Source: an uncultured Aliterella sp. (GTDB lineage Bacteria; Cyanobacteriota; Cyanobacteriia; Cyanobacteriales; Chroococcidiopsidaceae). Taken from it: a DNA stretch of 12,076 nt. The notes under the pieces were generated by a model. That model was not told the DNA's origin. It searched no databases and saw only the letters and a list, made by a program, of their open reading frames with translations. A program made the translations under genes and the position numbers. Positions 1 through 7,858 of the stretch are shown in pieces. The DNA lies in assembly GCA_905479905.1 (NCBI GenBank), contig CAJQOK010000394.1:1-12076 (forward strand), read 5' to 3'. Within the stretch, counting starts at the first letter, position 1. The number at the start of each line of letters is the position of its first letter.

Positions 1-1184
1 TTCGGCAGTGCGATCGCCTCAAATCGGGCTACGATGCGGTCATTATTGGCGGTGGCGGTCATGGACTGGCGGCGGCTTATTATTTAGCGAAAGATTATGG
101 GATAACTAATGTTGCGGTTTTAGAAAAAGGCTACATTGGCGGCGGAAATACGGGACGCAATACAACAATTATTCGTTCTAACTATCTCACCCCAGAAGGA
201 GTGAAGTTTTACGACCAATCGGTCAAATTGTGGCAAGATTTGGCGCAAGATTTTGACTTAAATTTGTTTTACTCTACGCGCGGACACTTTACGCTGGCGC
301 ATACTGACGCATCGGTAAGAACAATGCGTTGGAGGGCGGAAGTAAATAAGCATTTTGGGATTGATAGCGAGTTGGTGAGTCCCCAAGAAGTGCTTAAAGC
401 TTGTCCGTATATGGATATAAGTTGCGGCGGAAATGCCCCGGTTTTGGGGGCTTTGTATCACGCACCCGGAAGTATTGCGCGTCATGATGCTGTGGCTTGG
501 GGCTACGGACGCGGTGCAGACTTGCGCGGGGTGGAAATTCACCAGCAGACGGAAGTTTTGGGAATTGAGGTTGAAGGGGGCAAAATTACGGGGGTCAGAA
601 CTTCGCGCGGCAATATTTCCACACCTAAAGTATTGTGTGCGGTAGCTGGATCTACACCTCGGATGTTGAAAATGGTGGGAATGAAGTCGCCTATAGTAAT
701 TCACCCTTTGCAAGCAATGGTCAGCGAACCAATGAAAGCTTGGTTAGATCCAATCATAGTATCTGGTAGTTTGCACGTCTATGTTAGTCAAACTGCTAGA
801 GGAGAGTTAGTTATGGGTGCATCTTTAGACCCTTATGAGTTGCATTCTACCCGTTCTACTTTTGATTTTACTGAAGGATTGGCGGCGCATATGCTTGAAT
901 TATTCCCCATGCTTTCCCACGTTAAAGTAGTGCGCCAATGGGCGGGAATGGCAGATATGACACCGGATTTTGCGCCAATTATGGGAAAGACAGATATTGA
1001 GGGGTTTTATTTAGATGCAGGTTGGGGAACTTGGGGTTTTAAAGCGACTCCCGTATGCGGTAAAACAATGGCTTATACTGTGGCGTGCGATCGCAATCAT
1101 GATTTAATTACAGATTTTTCCCCTTCTCGGTTTATTAATCATGCCTTGGTTGGCGAAAAAGGCGCGGCTTCGGTGGGACACTAA
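1..1184 (+). CDS. mgdA: N-methylglutamate dehydrogenase subunit A (SoxB/sarcosine oxidase beta-like), 5' partial
   Basis: FAD-dependent subunit related to sarcosine oxidase beta. With the next three genes it would form a cytoplasmic flavoprotein that oxidises N-methylglutamate to glutamate and a C1 unit. The frame is open from base 3 with no start codon before the window edge, so the gene begins upstream; 393 residues are visible against roughly 405-415 in the family. GTG at 201 is internal. Visible residues 16-21 are the Rossmann motif GGGGHG, followed by the SoxB-type NTTIIRSNY stretch. The His of ARHDAVAWG (visible residue 161, codon at 483) lies about where this family links FMN covalently (His173-175). 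HPLQAMVSEP follows near residue 234, and the C-terminal FAD motif GWGTWGFKATP is intact. The stop abuts the ATG of mgdB. The mgd name rather than soxB rests on the neighbouring gmaS and mgsABC genes. Confidence 0.88.
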   Translation, partial: RQCDRLKSGYDAVIIGGGGHGLAAAYYLAKDYGITNVAVLEKGYIGGGNTGRNTTIIRSNYLTPEGVKFYDQSVKLWQDLAQDFDLNLFYSTRGHFTLAHTDASVRTMRWRAEVNKHFGIDSELVSPQEVLKACPYMDISCGGNAPVLGALYHAPGSIARHDAVAWGYGRGADLRGVEIHQQTEVLGIEVEGGKITGVRTSRGNISTPKVLCAVAGSTPRMLKMVGMKSPIVIHPLQAMVSEPMKAWLDPIIVSGSLHVYVSQTARGELVMGASLDPYELHSTRSTFDFTEGLAAHMLELFPMLSHVKVVRQWAGMADMTPDFAPIMGKTDIEGFYLDAGWGTWGFKATPVCGKTMAYTVACDRNHDLITDFSPSRFINHALVGEKGAASVGH

Positions 1185-1442
1185 ATGATTATTGTAACTT
1201 GTCCGATTAATGGCGCTAGACCTGTAGCTGAGTTTGTTTGCGGTGGTGAAGTGCGTTTAATGCCCAATCCGCAAACAACAGATGACTTGACTTGGGCGGA
1301 TTATGTGTTTAACCGCAATGGCGAAGCAGGAATAAAAAAAGAATGGTGGTGTCATACTCCTAGCAATACTTGGTTTATTGCTGAAAGAAATACCCAAACT
1401 GACGAAATTATTAAAACTTATTTGTATCAGGGGGCTTTATGA
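1185..1442 (+). CDS. mgdB: N-methylglutamate dehydrogenase subunit B (SoxD/sarcosine oxidase delta-like)
   Basis: Small delta-type subunit of 85 residues, a normal length for SoxD. It starts at the ATG directly after the mgdA stop (TAAATG), and its TGA overlaps the mgdC ATG by four bases, so translation is probably coupled. Family signatures are CPINGARPVAEF near the N-terminus, CGGEV at 19-23 and WFIAERNTQTDEI near the C-terminus. In classical sarcosine oxidase this subunit binds zinc through Cys6, Cys9, His59 and Cys63. Here Cys6 and His57 remain, but the other two positions are Asn9 and Asn61, so the zinc site is probably absent. I think related NMG-type delta subunits share this loss, but that is from memory. 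Its role is probably structural. Confidence 0.85.
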   Translation: MIIVTCPINGARPVAEFVCGGEVRLMPNPQTTDDLTWADYVFNRNGEAGIKKEWWCHTPSNTWFIAERNTQTDEIIKTYLYQGAL

Positions 1443-4297
1443 GTAATCGACTGTCTCCGATAAATGGAGAATGGATAAATCGCCATCAGCGTATTGATTT
1501 TACCTTTGAAGGTAGGCGTTATTGGGGTTATGAGGGGGACACTATAAGTAGTGCATTGTGGGCATCGGGGCAACGTATACTTGGGCGTAGCTTTAAATAT
1601 CATCGTCCGCGCGGCATTTTAAGCATGGCTAACCATGATATCAATGCTTTGATGCAAGATGGGCAAAAACTGAACGTGCGAGGAGATATTACGCCGTTAA
1701 ATCAGGGAATGATTTTAGAAGCTGTAAATACTTTTGGTGGAGTAGAAAGCGATCGCGCCAGCATTATCAACTTCTTCTCAGCTTTTCTCCCCGTAGGATT
1801 TTACTACAAAGCTTTTCACAATAAAAAGCTATTTCCTTTTTGGGAACGCACTATTCGCAATATTAGCGGCTTAGGTAAACTGGATACAAATACGCCTCAT
1901 ATTCGTACCCCAAAACGTTATGATTTTTGCGATGTATTGGTAATAGGTGCAGGTGTTTCGGGATTATCCGCAGCAATCGCCGCCGCCGAATCCGGCGCAG
2001 ATGTTGTAATTGTTGATGAAAATGCCCAAATTGGTAATGTAGAGACGTTGCGCTGCAACGTCTTTAATCATCCCAAAATTAGAATCTATACAGCAACCCA
2101 AGCAGCAGGTTATTACGCCGATCGCCTGATACCTTTAGTTAATAGCAATTATTTGTCTAAAATGCGTGCAAAGACAGTAATTGCAGCAACAGGCGCTTAC
2201 GAACAACCTGCGGTATTTCGCAACAACGATTTACCAGGAGTAATGTTAGCATCGGCGGCGCAAAAGTTGATTTATCGCTACGCTGTCAAGCCGATGAATC
2301 GGGCGGTAGTTTTATTAGCAAATAAGGATGGATATCAAGCGGTTTTAGATTTAGTCGCCCATGATGTAACAGTAATGGCAGTAGTGGATTTAAGAACTAA
2401 TCCGCCAGTAAATGAATTAACAGAAAAAGTGCGATCGCTCTCTATTCCAATTTACCCCGGTTATTGCATCATTGAAGCCAAACCAAACCCCGCCTGTGAT
2501 GGAGTTGCAAGTGCTGTTATCTCTCCGATTGATAGTCAAATAACTAAAAAAATTGCCTGTGATGGCATTGTTATGAGTGTAGGTTGGGCATCTGCTGCTA
2601 ACTTGCTGTATCAAGCGGGTACTAAAATGCGCTTTGATGACTTTTTACAGCAGTTTGTCCCCGAAACCTTGCCGCCGGGAGTGTTCGCCTGTGGACGGGT
2701 AAATGGTGTGTTTGATTTTGACCAAAAACTACTTGATGGTAAAAGATCAGGGCTAGAAGCCGCTAATTACTTAGGCTTAGGCGATAAATTAGATATTTAT
2801 ATTGCCCCAGAAATTGAACCGCCTTCTTACGACTGGGCGATCGCACCGCATCCGAAAGGTAAGGAGTTTGTAGACTTTGACGAAGACTTGCAATACAAAG
2901 ATTTTGTAAACGCGATCCAAGAAGGTTTTGACAACATTGAACTATTAAAACGCTATACAACAGTGGGAATGGGCCCAAGTCAAGGCAAACATTCTAATAT
3001 GAATGCTTTACGAATTTTGGCAAAAATTACCGGGAAATCGCCGGGAGAAGTAGGAACAACTACCGCTAGACCTTTTTTTCATCCTGTACCGATGTCGCAC
3101 TTAGCCGGACGAGGTTTTACACCTTTTAGACAAACTCCTTTGCATAGCCGTCATGAAGCTTTGGGCGCGTGCTTTATGTCGGTGGGAATGTGGAGTAGAC
3201 CAGAGTATTACACTCAACTAGGTAAAAGTAGAAAAGAGTGTATTGAGTTTGAAGTTACAACAGTGCGCGATCGCGTTGGTATTATTGATGTTGGGACTTT
3301 AGGCAAAATTGAAATTAGAGGCGCTGAGGCGGCGGAATTTCTAGAAAGAGTTTACACCGGACGTTACAGTAATATGACTGTTGGGACAACTCGTTATGCA
3401 CTGATGCTAGATGAAACCGGGGTAATAGTTGATGATGGCGTAGTTGCAAGGTTAGGAATTGAGCATTTTTACTTTACAACTACAACTTCTGGTGCAACGC
3501 AGATATATCGGGAGTTGTCGCGTTTAAATGCAATGTGGCAATTAGATTGTGGGATTGTTAATTTAACAGGAGCGCGATCAGCAATTAATCTAGCCGGATG
3601 TTATGCAAGGGAACTCTTAACTAAATTAACTAATATCGATCTCGATAGTACGGCTTTTCCTTATTTAGCAGTCCGCGAGGCAGAAATTGCAGACATTCCA
3701 GCGTTGTTAATGCGTGTGGGTTTTGTAGGTGAATGGGGTTATGAAATTCATATCGCCGCCGAATTTGCCCCAGCGCTTTGGGATACGCTATTAGAAACTG
3801 GAAAAGACTATCAAATTGCAGCTTTTGGCGTAGAAGCGCAGCGAGTGTTGAGGTTAGAAAAAGGTCATTTAATTATCGGTCAAGATACGGATGGCTTAAC
3901 AACACCAATTGAAGCAAATTTAGAATGGGCGGTAAAGATGGATAAACCCTTTTTTATCGGTCAGCGTAGCTTACAAATTGTTGCCAAAGGTGAGATAAAA
4001 CATATACTTGTCGGTTTCATGTTAGAAGCTGATATAGTTACACCGCCGCAAGAATGCCATTTAGTCATCGATCGCAATGATATCGCTGGGCGTGTTACAA
4101 GTATTGCTTTTAGTCCAACTAGGCAACGTTATATAGGTTTAGCTTACGTTACACCCGAACTTATAGACAAAGGAGAATTTTTAATTAAGTTAAGCGATCG
4201 CACATCTATATCTGCAACTATATGTCCTACACCATTTTACGATCCTGGTAATCTGCGCCAAAAAGCAGCAAGCCAACGTCAGGAGGTAGGTAGATGA
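1439..4297 (+). CDS. mgdC: N-methylglutamate dehydrogenase subunit C (SoxA/sarcosine oxidase alpha-like)
   Basis: Large subunit of 952 residues, close to the family norm. In order: a ferredoxin-like N-terminal domain without cluster cysteines (about 18-100, SFKYHRPRGILSMANHD); a Rossmann nucleotide-binding motif GAGVSG (170-175); a second flavoprotein segment AATGAYEQPAVFRNNDLPG (about 249-267); ACGRVNGVFDF and SGLEAANYLG near 420-445; a SoxA-type middle domain with KRYTTVGMGPSQGKHSNMN (about 505-523); and a C-terminal aminomethyltransferase-like folate domain (about 600-950, VGIIDVGTLGKIEI, EAQRVLRLEKGHLIIGQDTDG). The folate domain fits transfer of the C1 product to tetrahydrofolate. Residues 201-211 (VETLRCNVFNH) are encoded by a palindromic repeat (2039-2066) in place of what looks like a longer family segment after the Rossmann motif. 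The gene overlaps mgdB and mgdD by ATGA junctions. Confidence 0.88.
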   Translation: MSNRLSPINGEWINRHQRIDFTFEGRRYWGYEGDTISSALWASGQRILGRSFKYHRPRGILSMANHDINALMQDGQKLNVRGDITPLNQGMILEAVNTFGGVESDRASIINFFSAFLPVGFYYKAFHNKKLFPFWERTIRNISGLGKLDTNTPHIRTPKRYDFCDVLVIGAGVSGLSAAIAAAESGADVVIVDENAQIGNVETLRCNVFNHPKIRIYTATQAAGYYADRLIPLVNSNYLSKMRAKTVIAATGAYEQPAVFRNNDLPGVMLASAAQKLIYRYAVKPMNRAVVLLANKDGYQAVLDLVAHDVTVMAVVDLRTNPPVNELTEKVRSLSIPIYPGYCIIEAKPNPACDGVASAVISPIDSQITKKIACDGIVMSVGWASAANLLYQAGTKMRFDDFLQQFVPETLPPGVFACGRVNGVFDFDQKLLDGKRSGLEAANYLGLGDKLDIYIAPEIEPPSYDWAIAPHPKGKEFVDFDEDLQYKDFVNAIQEGFDNIELLKRYTTVGMGPSQGKHSNMNALRILAKITGKSPGEVGTTTARPFFHPVPMSHLAGRGFTPFRQTPLHSRHEALGACFMSVGMWSRPEYYTQLGKSRKECIEFEVTTVRDRVGIIDVGTLGKIEIRGAEAAEFLERVYTGRYSNMTVGTTRYALMLDETGVIVDDGVVARLGIEHFYFTTTTSGATQIYRELSRLNAMWQLDCGIVNLTGARSAINLAGCYARELLTKLTNIDLDSTAFPYLAVREAEIADIPALLMRVGFVGEWGYEIHIAAEFAPALWDTLLETGKDYQIAAFGVEAQRVLRLEKGHLIIGQDTDGLTTPIEANLEWAVKMDKPFFIGQRSLQIVAKGEIKHILVGFMLEADIVTPPQECHLVIDRNDIAGRVTSIAFSPTRQRYIGLAYVTPELIDKGEFLIKLSDRTSISATICPTPFYDPGNLRQKAASQRQEVGR
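2039..2066. repeat. 28-base palindromic interspersed repeat, copy 1, inside mgdC
   Basis: Arms TAGAGACGTTGC (2040-2051) and GCAACGTCTTTA (2055-2066) flank the 3-base centre GCT. As RNA they form a 12-pair stem with one G-U pair. The sequence matches copy 2 at 4881-4908 in 27 of 28 positions, differing only in the centre. Short GC-centred palindromes of this kind are dispersed in many cyanobacterial genomes. This copy is read in frame as VETLRCNVFN in mgdC. Confidence 0.8.
4281..4286 (+). promoter_or_regulatory. Shine-Dalgarno site of mgdD
   Basis: AGGAGG lies inside the 3' end of mgdC, 7 bases before the mgdD ATG. It is a perfect ribosome binding site and supports the ATG at 4294, which overlaps the mgdC stop. 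Confidence 0.75.
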
Positions 4298-4884
4298 ATC
4301 CTACTAAGCGTTTTAATATGATTGGCGATTTTAATGAAATGCAAGTAGTTGACAACGTAACAGAGTTAGAAATTGTCGATTTATCTTTTATTCCTCGATT
4401 TGGCGTTAAAGGTGAACTTGCAGAAGCTTGGTTAGCTACACAATCAATAGCTGTACCCGATTTTCCGAATAGTTGGTGTTTCCTCTCAAAAGGAGGAATT
4501 ATTGCCCGTTTGGGTACAAATGAATTTTTGATTGAAGATCGGACGATTGCACCTCAGTTAATAAAGGCTTGTAAGTCTCCTCCACCAAAGGTTTACCCAG
4601 TTTTAAGACAAGATTTAGCGATCGCACTCATTGGTACAAAGGTAAACGAATTACTCTTACAGACTTGCAACTTTAACTTTCAATCGTTATCAATTACCGA
4701 GAATCCAGTAATTTTAACTTCAATGGCGGGTGTAAATGTCACAGTAATTCCGGGAGTTCTTCAGGAACAACCATTTTACAGAATTTGGTGCGATTGTACG
4801 TTTGGGGTGTATTTATGGCAAACCTTAAATGCGATCGGATCTGAATTAGGCGGCGGTGCGATCGCTGTAAAAACATTATTGTAG
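4294..4884 (+). CDS. mgdD: N-methylglutamate dehydrogenase subunit D (SoxG/sarcosine oxidase gamma-like)
   Basis: Gamma-type subunit of 196 residues, the usual length. This family is distantly related to the folate-binding aminomethyltransferase fold and completes the alpha-beta-gamma-delta complex. Typical features are DLSFIPRFGVKG near the N-terminus, ARLGTNEFLIED in the middle, and the C-terminal block RIWCDCTFGVYLW followed by ELGGGAIAVKTLL. The ATG overlaps the mgdC TGA (ATGA), with a strong AGGAGG seven bases before it. The TAG stop (4882-4884) belongs to copy 2 of the palindromic repeat, so the repeat sets the C-terminus. Since ELGGGAIA is the normal end of the family, little or nothing seems lost. 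Confidence 0.85.
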   Translation: MNPTKRFNMIGDFNEMQVVDNVTELEIVDLSFIPRFGVKGELAEAWLATQSIAVPDFPNSWCFLSKGGIIARLGTNEFLIEDRTIAPQLIKACKSPPPKVYPVLRQDLAIALIGTKVNELLLQTCNFNFQSLSITENPVILTSMAGVNVTVIPGVLQEQPFYRIWCDCTFGVYLWQTLNAIGSELGGGAIAVKTLL

Positions 4885-4908
4885 AGACGTTGCGGTGCAA
4901 CGTCTTTA
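4881..4908. repeat. 28-base palindromic interspersed repeat, copy 2, at the mgdD stop
   Basis: Arms TAGAGACGTTGC (4882-4893) and GCAACGTCTTTA (4897-4908) surround centre GGT. It provides the TAG stop of mgdD and would put a 12-pair hairpin into the mRNA between mgdD and gmaS, ending 27 bases before the gmaS ATG. No T-run follows, so it is a poor intrinsic terminator. It could act on mRNA stability or on the ratio of mgd to gmaS-mgs products (inference). Confidence 0.8.
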
Positions 4909-4935
4909 TACATTTATAAAAAAGGAAGATAATTA

Positions 4936-6264
4936 ATGACACCAGAACAAGCAAAACAATTTTTAGCCGAAAACAAAGTCAAATTTGTACTAGCGCAATT
5001 TGTTGATATTCACGGCGCAGCCAAAACAAAAGCAGTACCAGCATCACATTTTGACGATATTCTCAATCCGGGGGCGGGTTTTGCAGGTTTTGCCATTTGG
5101 GGACTTTGAATGCAGCCAAATAGCCCGGATTTTATGGCGGTAGGCGATTCAACCACACTATCTTTAGTACCTTGGATGCCCGGATTTGCCCGTGTAGTCT
5201 GCGTTGGTAATGTTAAAGGACAACCATACCCTTACGATTCTCGCTTTATATTAATGCAGCAGTTAGAAAAGCTGAAGCAACTTGGCTGGACTTTATACAC
5301 AGGATTAGAACCAGAATTTTCTTTACTCTACCAAGACAAACGCGGGAATATTTACCCATGCGATCGCACCGATAATTTAGAAAAACCTTGCTACGACTAC
5401 AAGGGACTTGATCGCAGTCGGGCTTTTATTGAAAAATTGGTAGACTCCTTGCAAGCGGTGGAGTTTGACGTTTATCAAATCGATCACGAAGATGCTAACG
5501 GTCAGTTTGAAATTAATTATACTTATACCGATGCGTTGACATCGTGCGATCGCTACATTTTCTTTAAAATGGCGGCTTCAGAAATAGCCAAAGAAATGGG
5601 TTTAATTTGCTCATTTATGCCTAAACCTTTCGCCAATCGTTCCGGTAACGGAATGCACATACATATGTCAATCTCCAATGGCAAAAGTAACTTATTTGCT
5701 GATGATACCGACGAAAAAAATCTAGGATTATCAAAACTAGCTTATCATTTCCTGGGCGGATTATTAGCTCACGCCCCAGCATTGACGGCGATTTGCGCCC
5801 CAACGATTAACTCCTACAAACGTTTAGTAGTAGGGAGAAGTCTAAGCGGTGCAACTTGGGCCCCTGCTTACATAAGTTACGGAGACAATAATCGTTCTAC
5901 TATGGTGCGGATTCCTGGAGGGCGCTTAGAATTACGTTTAGCTGATGGATCGTGCAATCCTTATTTAGCTACAGCAGTTGCGATCGCAGCAGGCTTAGAC
6001 GGCATCGAAAAAGAGCTAGATCCGGGGGAACCCTACAACAATAATTTATACGATCTATCCGACCGAGAACTCAAAGATAAAGGCATTCAAACTTTACCTC
6101 AAAGTCTCTCCCAGGCCCTTGATGCTTTAGAAGCTGACGAAGTAATCACAGGCGCTTTAGGAGTATTAGCAGAGGAATTTATTAGCCTTAAACGGATGGA
6201 ATGGGTGGAATATATGCGCCATGTTTCCGAGTGGGAAGTTAAAAAGTATTTGGAGTTTTTCTAA
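4936..6264 (+). pseudogene. gmaS: gamma-glutamylmethylamide synthetase with in-frame TGA at codon 58
   Basis: Glutamine-synthetase-family enzyme that would form gamma-glutamylmethylamide from glutamate, methylamine and ATP, the first step of the NMG pathway. ATG 4936 has an AAAGGAAG site seven bases before it. Reading on gives [12 protein letters not shown] and continues through [12 protein letters not shown] to a TGA at 5107-5109, then directly into [13 protein letters not shown] in the same frame; the total of 442 codons is full family length. The rest is intact: EPEF (about 124-127), [10 protein letters not shown] (183-192), GNGMHIH (237-243), NSYKRL (293-298), [10 protein letters not shown] (319-328), and [18 protein letters not shown]. 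The TGA falls in the N-terminal beta-grasp domain, where relatives appear to have Gly (GGA), so one base change explains it. Possible readings are a recent nonsense mutation, a sequencing error, readthrough, or restart at ATG 5110. GmaS rather than GlnA is judged from the [13 protein letters not shown] N-terminus and the operon. Confidence 0.85.
5099..5112 (+). promoter_or_regulatory. Possible translational restart site within gmaS
   Basis: GGGGA (5099-5103) precedes the in-frame TGA (5107-5109), which is followed at once by ATG (5110-5112). The purine block is 6 bases from the ATG, a workable Shine-Dalgarno spacing. A ribosome ending at the TGA could restart here and make the 384-residue remainder of GmaS. 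This is inferred from layout only. Confidence 0.4.
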
Positions 6265-6266
6265 AA

Positions 6267-7163
6267 ATGTGTGGAATTGTGGGATTATTGGTTAAAAAAC
6301 CCGAATTACGGGAGCATTTAGGCAAATTAATGATGCCGATGTTGATGGGAATGAGCGATCGCGGATCGGATTCGGCGGGATTAGCTGTGTTTACAGAACC
6401 CGTAGCAGACAATGATCGTAAATATAGTTTGTATTCTGGAAGTAAGTTTGATTGGCAAGGATTAGCGCACAATTATCAAACCCATTTTGGGATTGAGGCT
6501 AATTTAACCTTACCAGTGGGCGATCGCACTGTTTTAACTTCTCACCTTTCCCCAGATATCGTAAAGCAGTGGATAAAACAAAATTATCCACAGTTACATA
6601 TACTTTCAACCGGACGCACCATTGATTTATACAAAGATATTGGCACACCCGCCGATGTTGCTCATCGTTACAACTTTCAATCTCTCAAAGGTTCTCATTT
6701 AGTCGGACATACCCGCATGGCGACAGAATCCGCCGTTACACCTGATCGCGCCCACCCTTTCACGGCGGGAGAAGACTTTTGCTTAGTTCACAATGGATCT
6801 CTATCTAATCCTAACGAAATTCGCCGCAAACTCGAACCACGCGGAATTAAGTTTGAAACCGATAACGATACCGAAGCTGCTTGTCGGTTTTTGGAATGGC
6901 GAATGCAAGAAGGCGATGACTTAGAAGCGGCTATGAATAAAGGGTTTGAGGAATTAGACGGATTTTATACATTTTTAATGGGTACGGCGGATAAACTAGC
7001 ATTAGTACGCGATGCTTTTGGTTGCAAACCTGCGGTAGTGGCGGAAACAGATGATTATGTTGCGATCGCCTCTGAATTTCGTTCCCTCGCTCATTTACCC
7101 GATATAAAACACGCCCATATTTACGAACCCGTACCAGAGGAGATGTATGTATGGAAAGCATAA
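6267..7163 (+). CDS. mgsA: N-methylglutamate synthase subunit A (class II glutamine amidotransferase, GlxB-like)
   Basis: Ntn-type amidotransferase subunit of 298 residues, equivalent to the N-terminal domain of glutamate synthase as a separate protein. After Met removal the catalytic nucleophile is Cys2 (MCGIVGLL). Other active-site signatures are the GHTR Arg150, HNG at 175-177 and the Asp of ETDND (199). In the NMG pathway it is expected to release methylamine from gamma-glutamylmethylamide and channel it to the MgsC site. The start lies two bases after the gmaS stop, and the last 13 bases overlap mgsB. It could be called GlxB or GltB-like; the mgs assignment rests on gmaS and mgdABCD in the same operon. 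Confidence 0.85.
   Translation: MCGIVGLLVKKPELREHLGKLMMPMLMGMSDRGSDSAGLAVFTEPVADNDRKYSLYSGSKFDWQGLAHNYQTHFGIEANLTLPVGDRTVLTSHLSPDIVKQWIKQNYPQLHILSTGRTIDLYKDIGTPADVAHRYNFQSLKGSHLVGHTRMATESAVTPDRAHPFTAGEDFCLVHNGSLSNPNEIRRKLEPRGIKFETDNDTEAACRFLEWRMQEGDDLEAAMNKGFEELDGFYTFLMGTADKLALVRDAFGCKPAVVAETDDYVAIASEFRSLAHLPDIKHAHIYEPVPEEMYVWKA
7136..7142 (+). promoter_or_regulatory. Shine-Dalgarno site of mgsB inside mgsA
   Basis: AGAGGAG lies 8 bases before the ATG at 7151. Two other nearby ATGs (7143, 7147) are out of the mgsB frame, so this site picks 7151 and the 13-base overlap with mgsA. Confidence 0.6.
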
Positions 7164-7837
7164 CTTTCGATCTTGCCCAAACTTCCGTGCGAGAAGTCAA
7201 TCAATATCTGCATCACAACTTAGTAGACAATGCAAGTCAAGTAACAATTATTAATTCCGACGGCGCACATAACATCGCGATTGGTTTAAATACACCTGTA
7301 GACATCGAAGTTATCGGACATACAGGCTATTACGCCGCCAGCATGAACAAACTAGCCAACGTAACTATTACAGGTAATGCAGGTACAGGAGTTGCCGAAA
7401 ACATGATGTCTGGACGAGTCCAAGTCAAAGGCTTTGCGTCTGTCTCTGCGGGTGCTTCGGCGCACGGAGGGTTACTAATTATTAATGGTAATGCAGGTTT
7501 GCGCTGCGGTATTTCCCTTAAAGGTGGAAATATTGTTGTGGGTGGAAATGTCGGTAGTTTTTCCGCTTTTATGGCGCAAGCTGGGCGAATTATTGTTTGT
7601 GGCGATGCGGGAGAAGCGTTAGGAGATTCCCTTTATGAAGCCGTCATTTATGTCCGAGGAAACATCAAATCATTAGGCGCAGATGCCCAAATTGAACCAA
7701 TGTTAGAAGCCGATTATTTAATAGTTGGGGAATTACTCGACAAAGCAGGTTTTTCCTATAACTCCCAAGAGTTCAAACGAGTTGCATCAGCAAAGCAGCT
7801 TTATCACTGGAATGCAGACGCAAAGCAAGAATACTAA
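7151..7837 (+). CDS. mgsB: N-methylglutamate synthase subunit B (GXGXG-domain protein, GlxC-like)
   Basis: A 228-residue protein corresponding to the C-terminal beta-helix (GXGXG) domain of glutamate synthase. Repeating glycine-rich turns are visible from about residue 50 to 180 (IGHTGYYAASMNKLANVTI, GNAGTGVAENM, GNAGLRCGISLKGGNIVVGG, VGSFSAFMAQAGRIIVCGDA, GDSLYEAVIYVRG), about one per 18-20 residues, as expected for a right-handed beta-helix. This domain is structural, bridging the amidotransferase and synthase parts. It overlaps mgsA by 13 bases and ends 21 bases before mgsC, so the three subunits are probably made in step. No catalytic residues are expected. Confidence 0.85.
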   Translation: MESITFDLAQTSVREVNQYLHHNLVDNASQVTIINSDGAHNIAIGLNTPVDIEVIGHTGYYAASMNKLANVTITGNAGTGVAENMMSGRVQVKGFASVSAGASAHGGLLIINGNAGLRCGISLKGGNIVVGGNVGSFSAFMAQAGRIIVCGDAGEALGDSLYEAVIYVRGNIKSLGADAQIEPMLEADYLIVGELLDKAGFSYNSQEFKRVASAKQLYHWNADAKQEY

Positions 7838-7858
7838 TTATCTATATTTGTAACTAAT

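Noticed and set aside
258..713. 151-residue frame on the - strand
   Set aside because: It lies entirely opposite mgdA, has no recognisable motif, and is a shadow of the coding frame.
201..1184. Sarcosine-oxidase-like gene starting at GTG 201
   Set aside because: The same frame is open to the window edge and encodes the Rossmann GGGGHG motif before 201, so 201 is internal and the gene is 5' partial.
1..4884. True sarcosine oxidase (soxBDAG) operon
   Set aside because: The subunits are homologous, but the operon with gmaS and three separated glutamate-synthase domains and no glyA or purU points to N-methylglutamate dehydrogenase. Sarcosine activity cannot be strictly excluded.
5107..5109. TGA in gmaS as a selenocysteine codon
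   Set aside because: Relatives appear to have Gly, the site is not catalytic, no selenium insertion hairpin is apparent, and nothing else points to selenoproteins.
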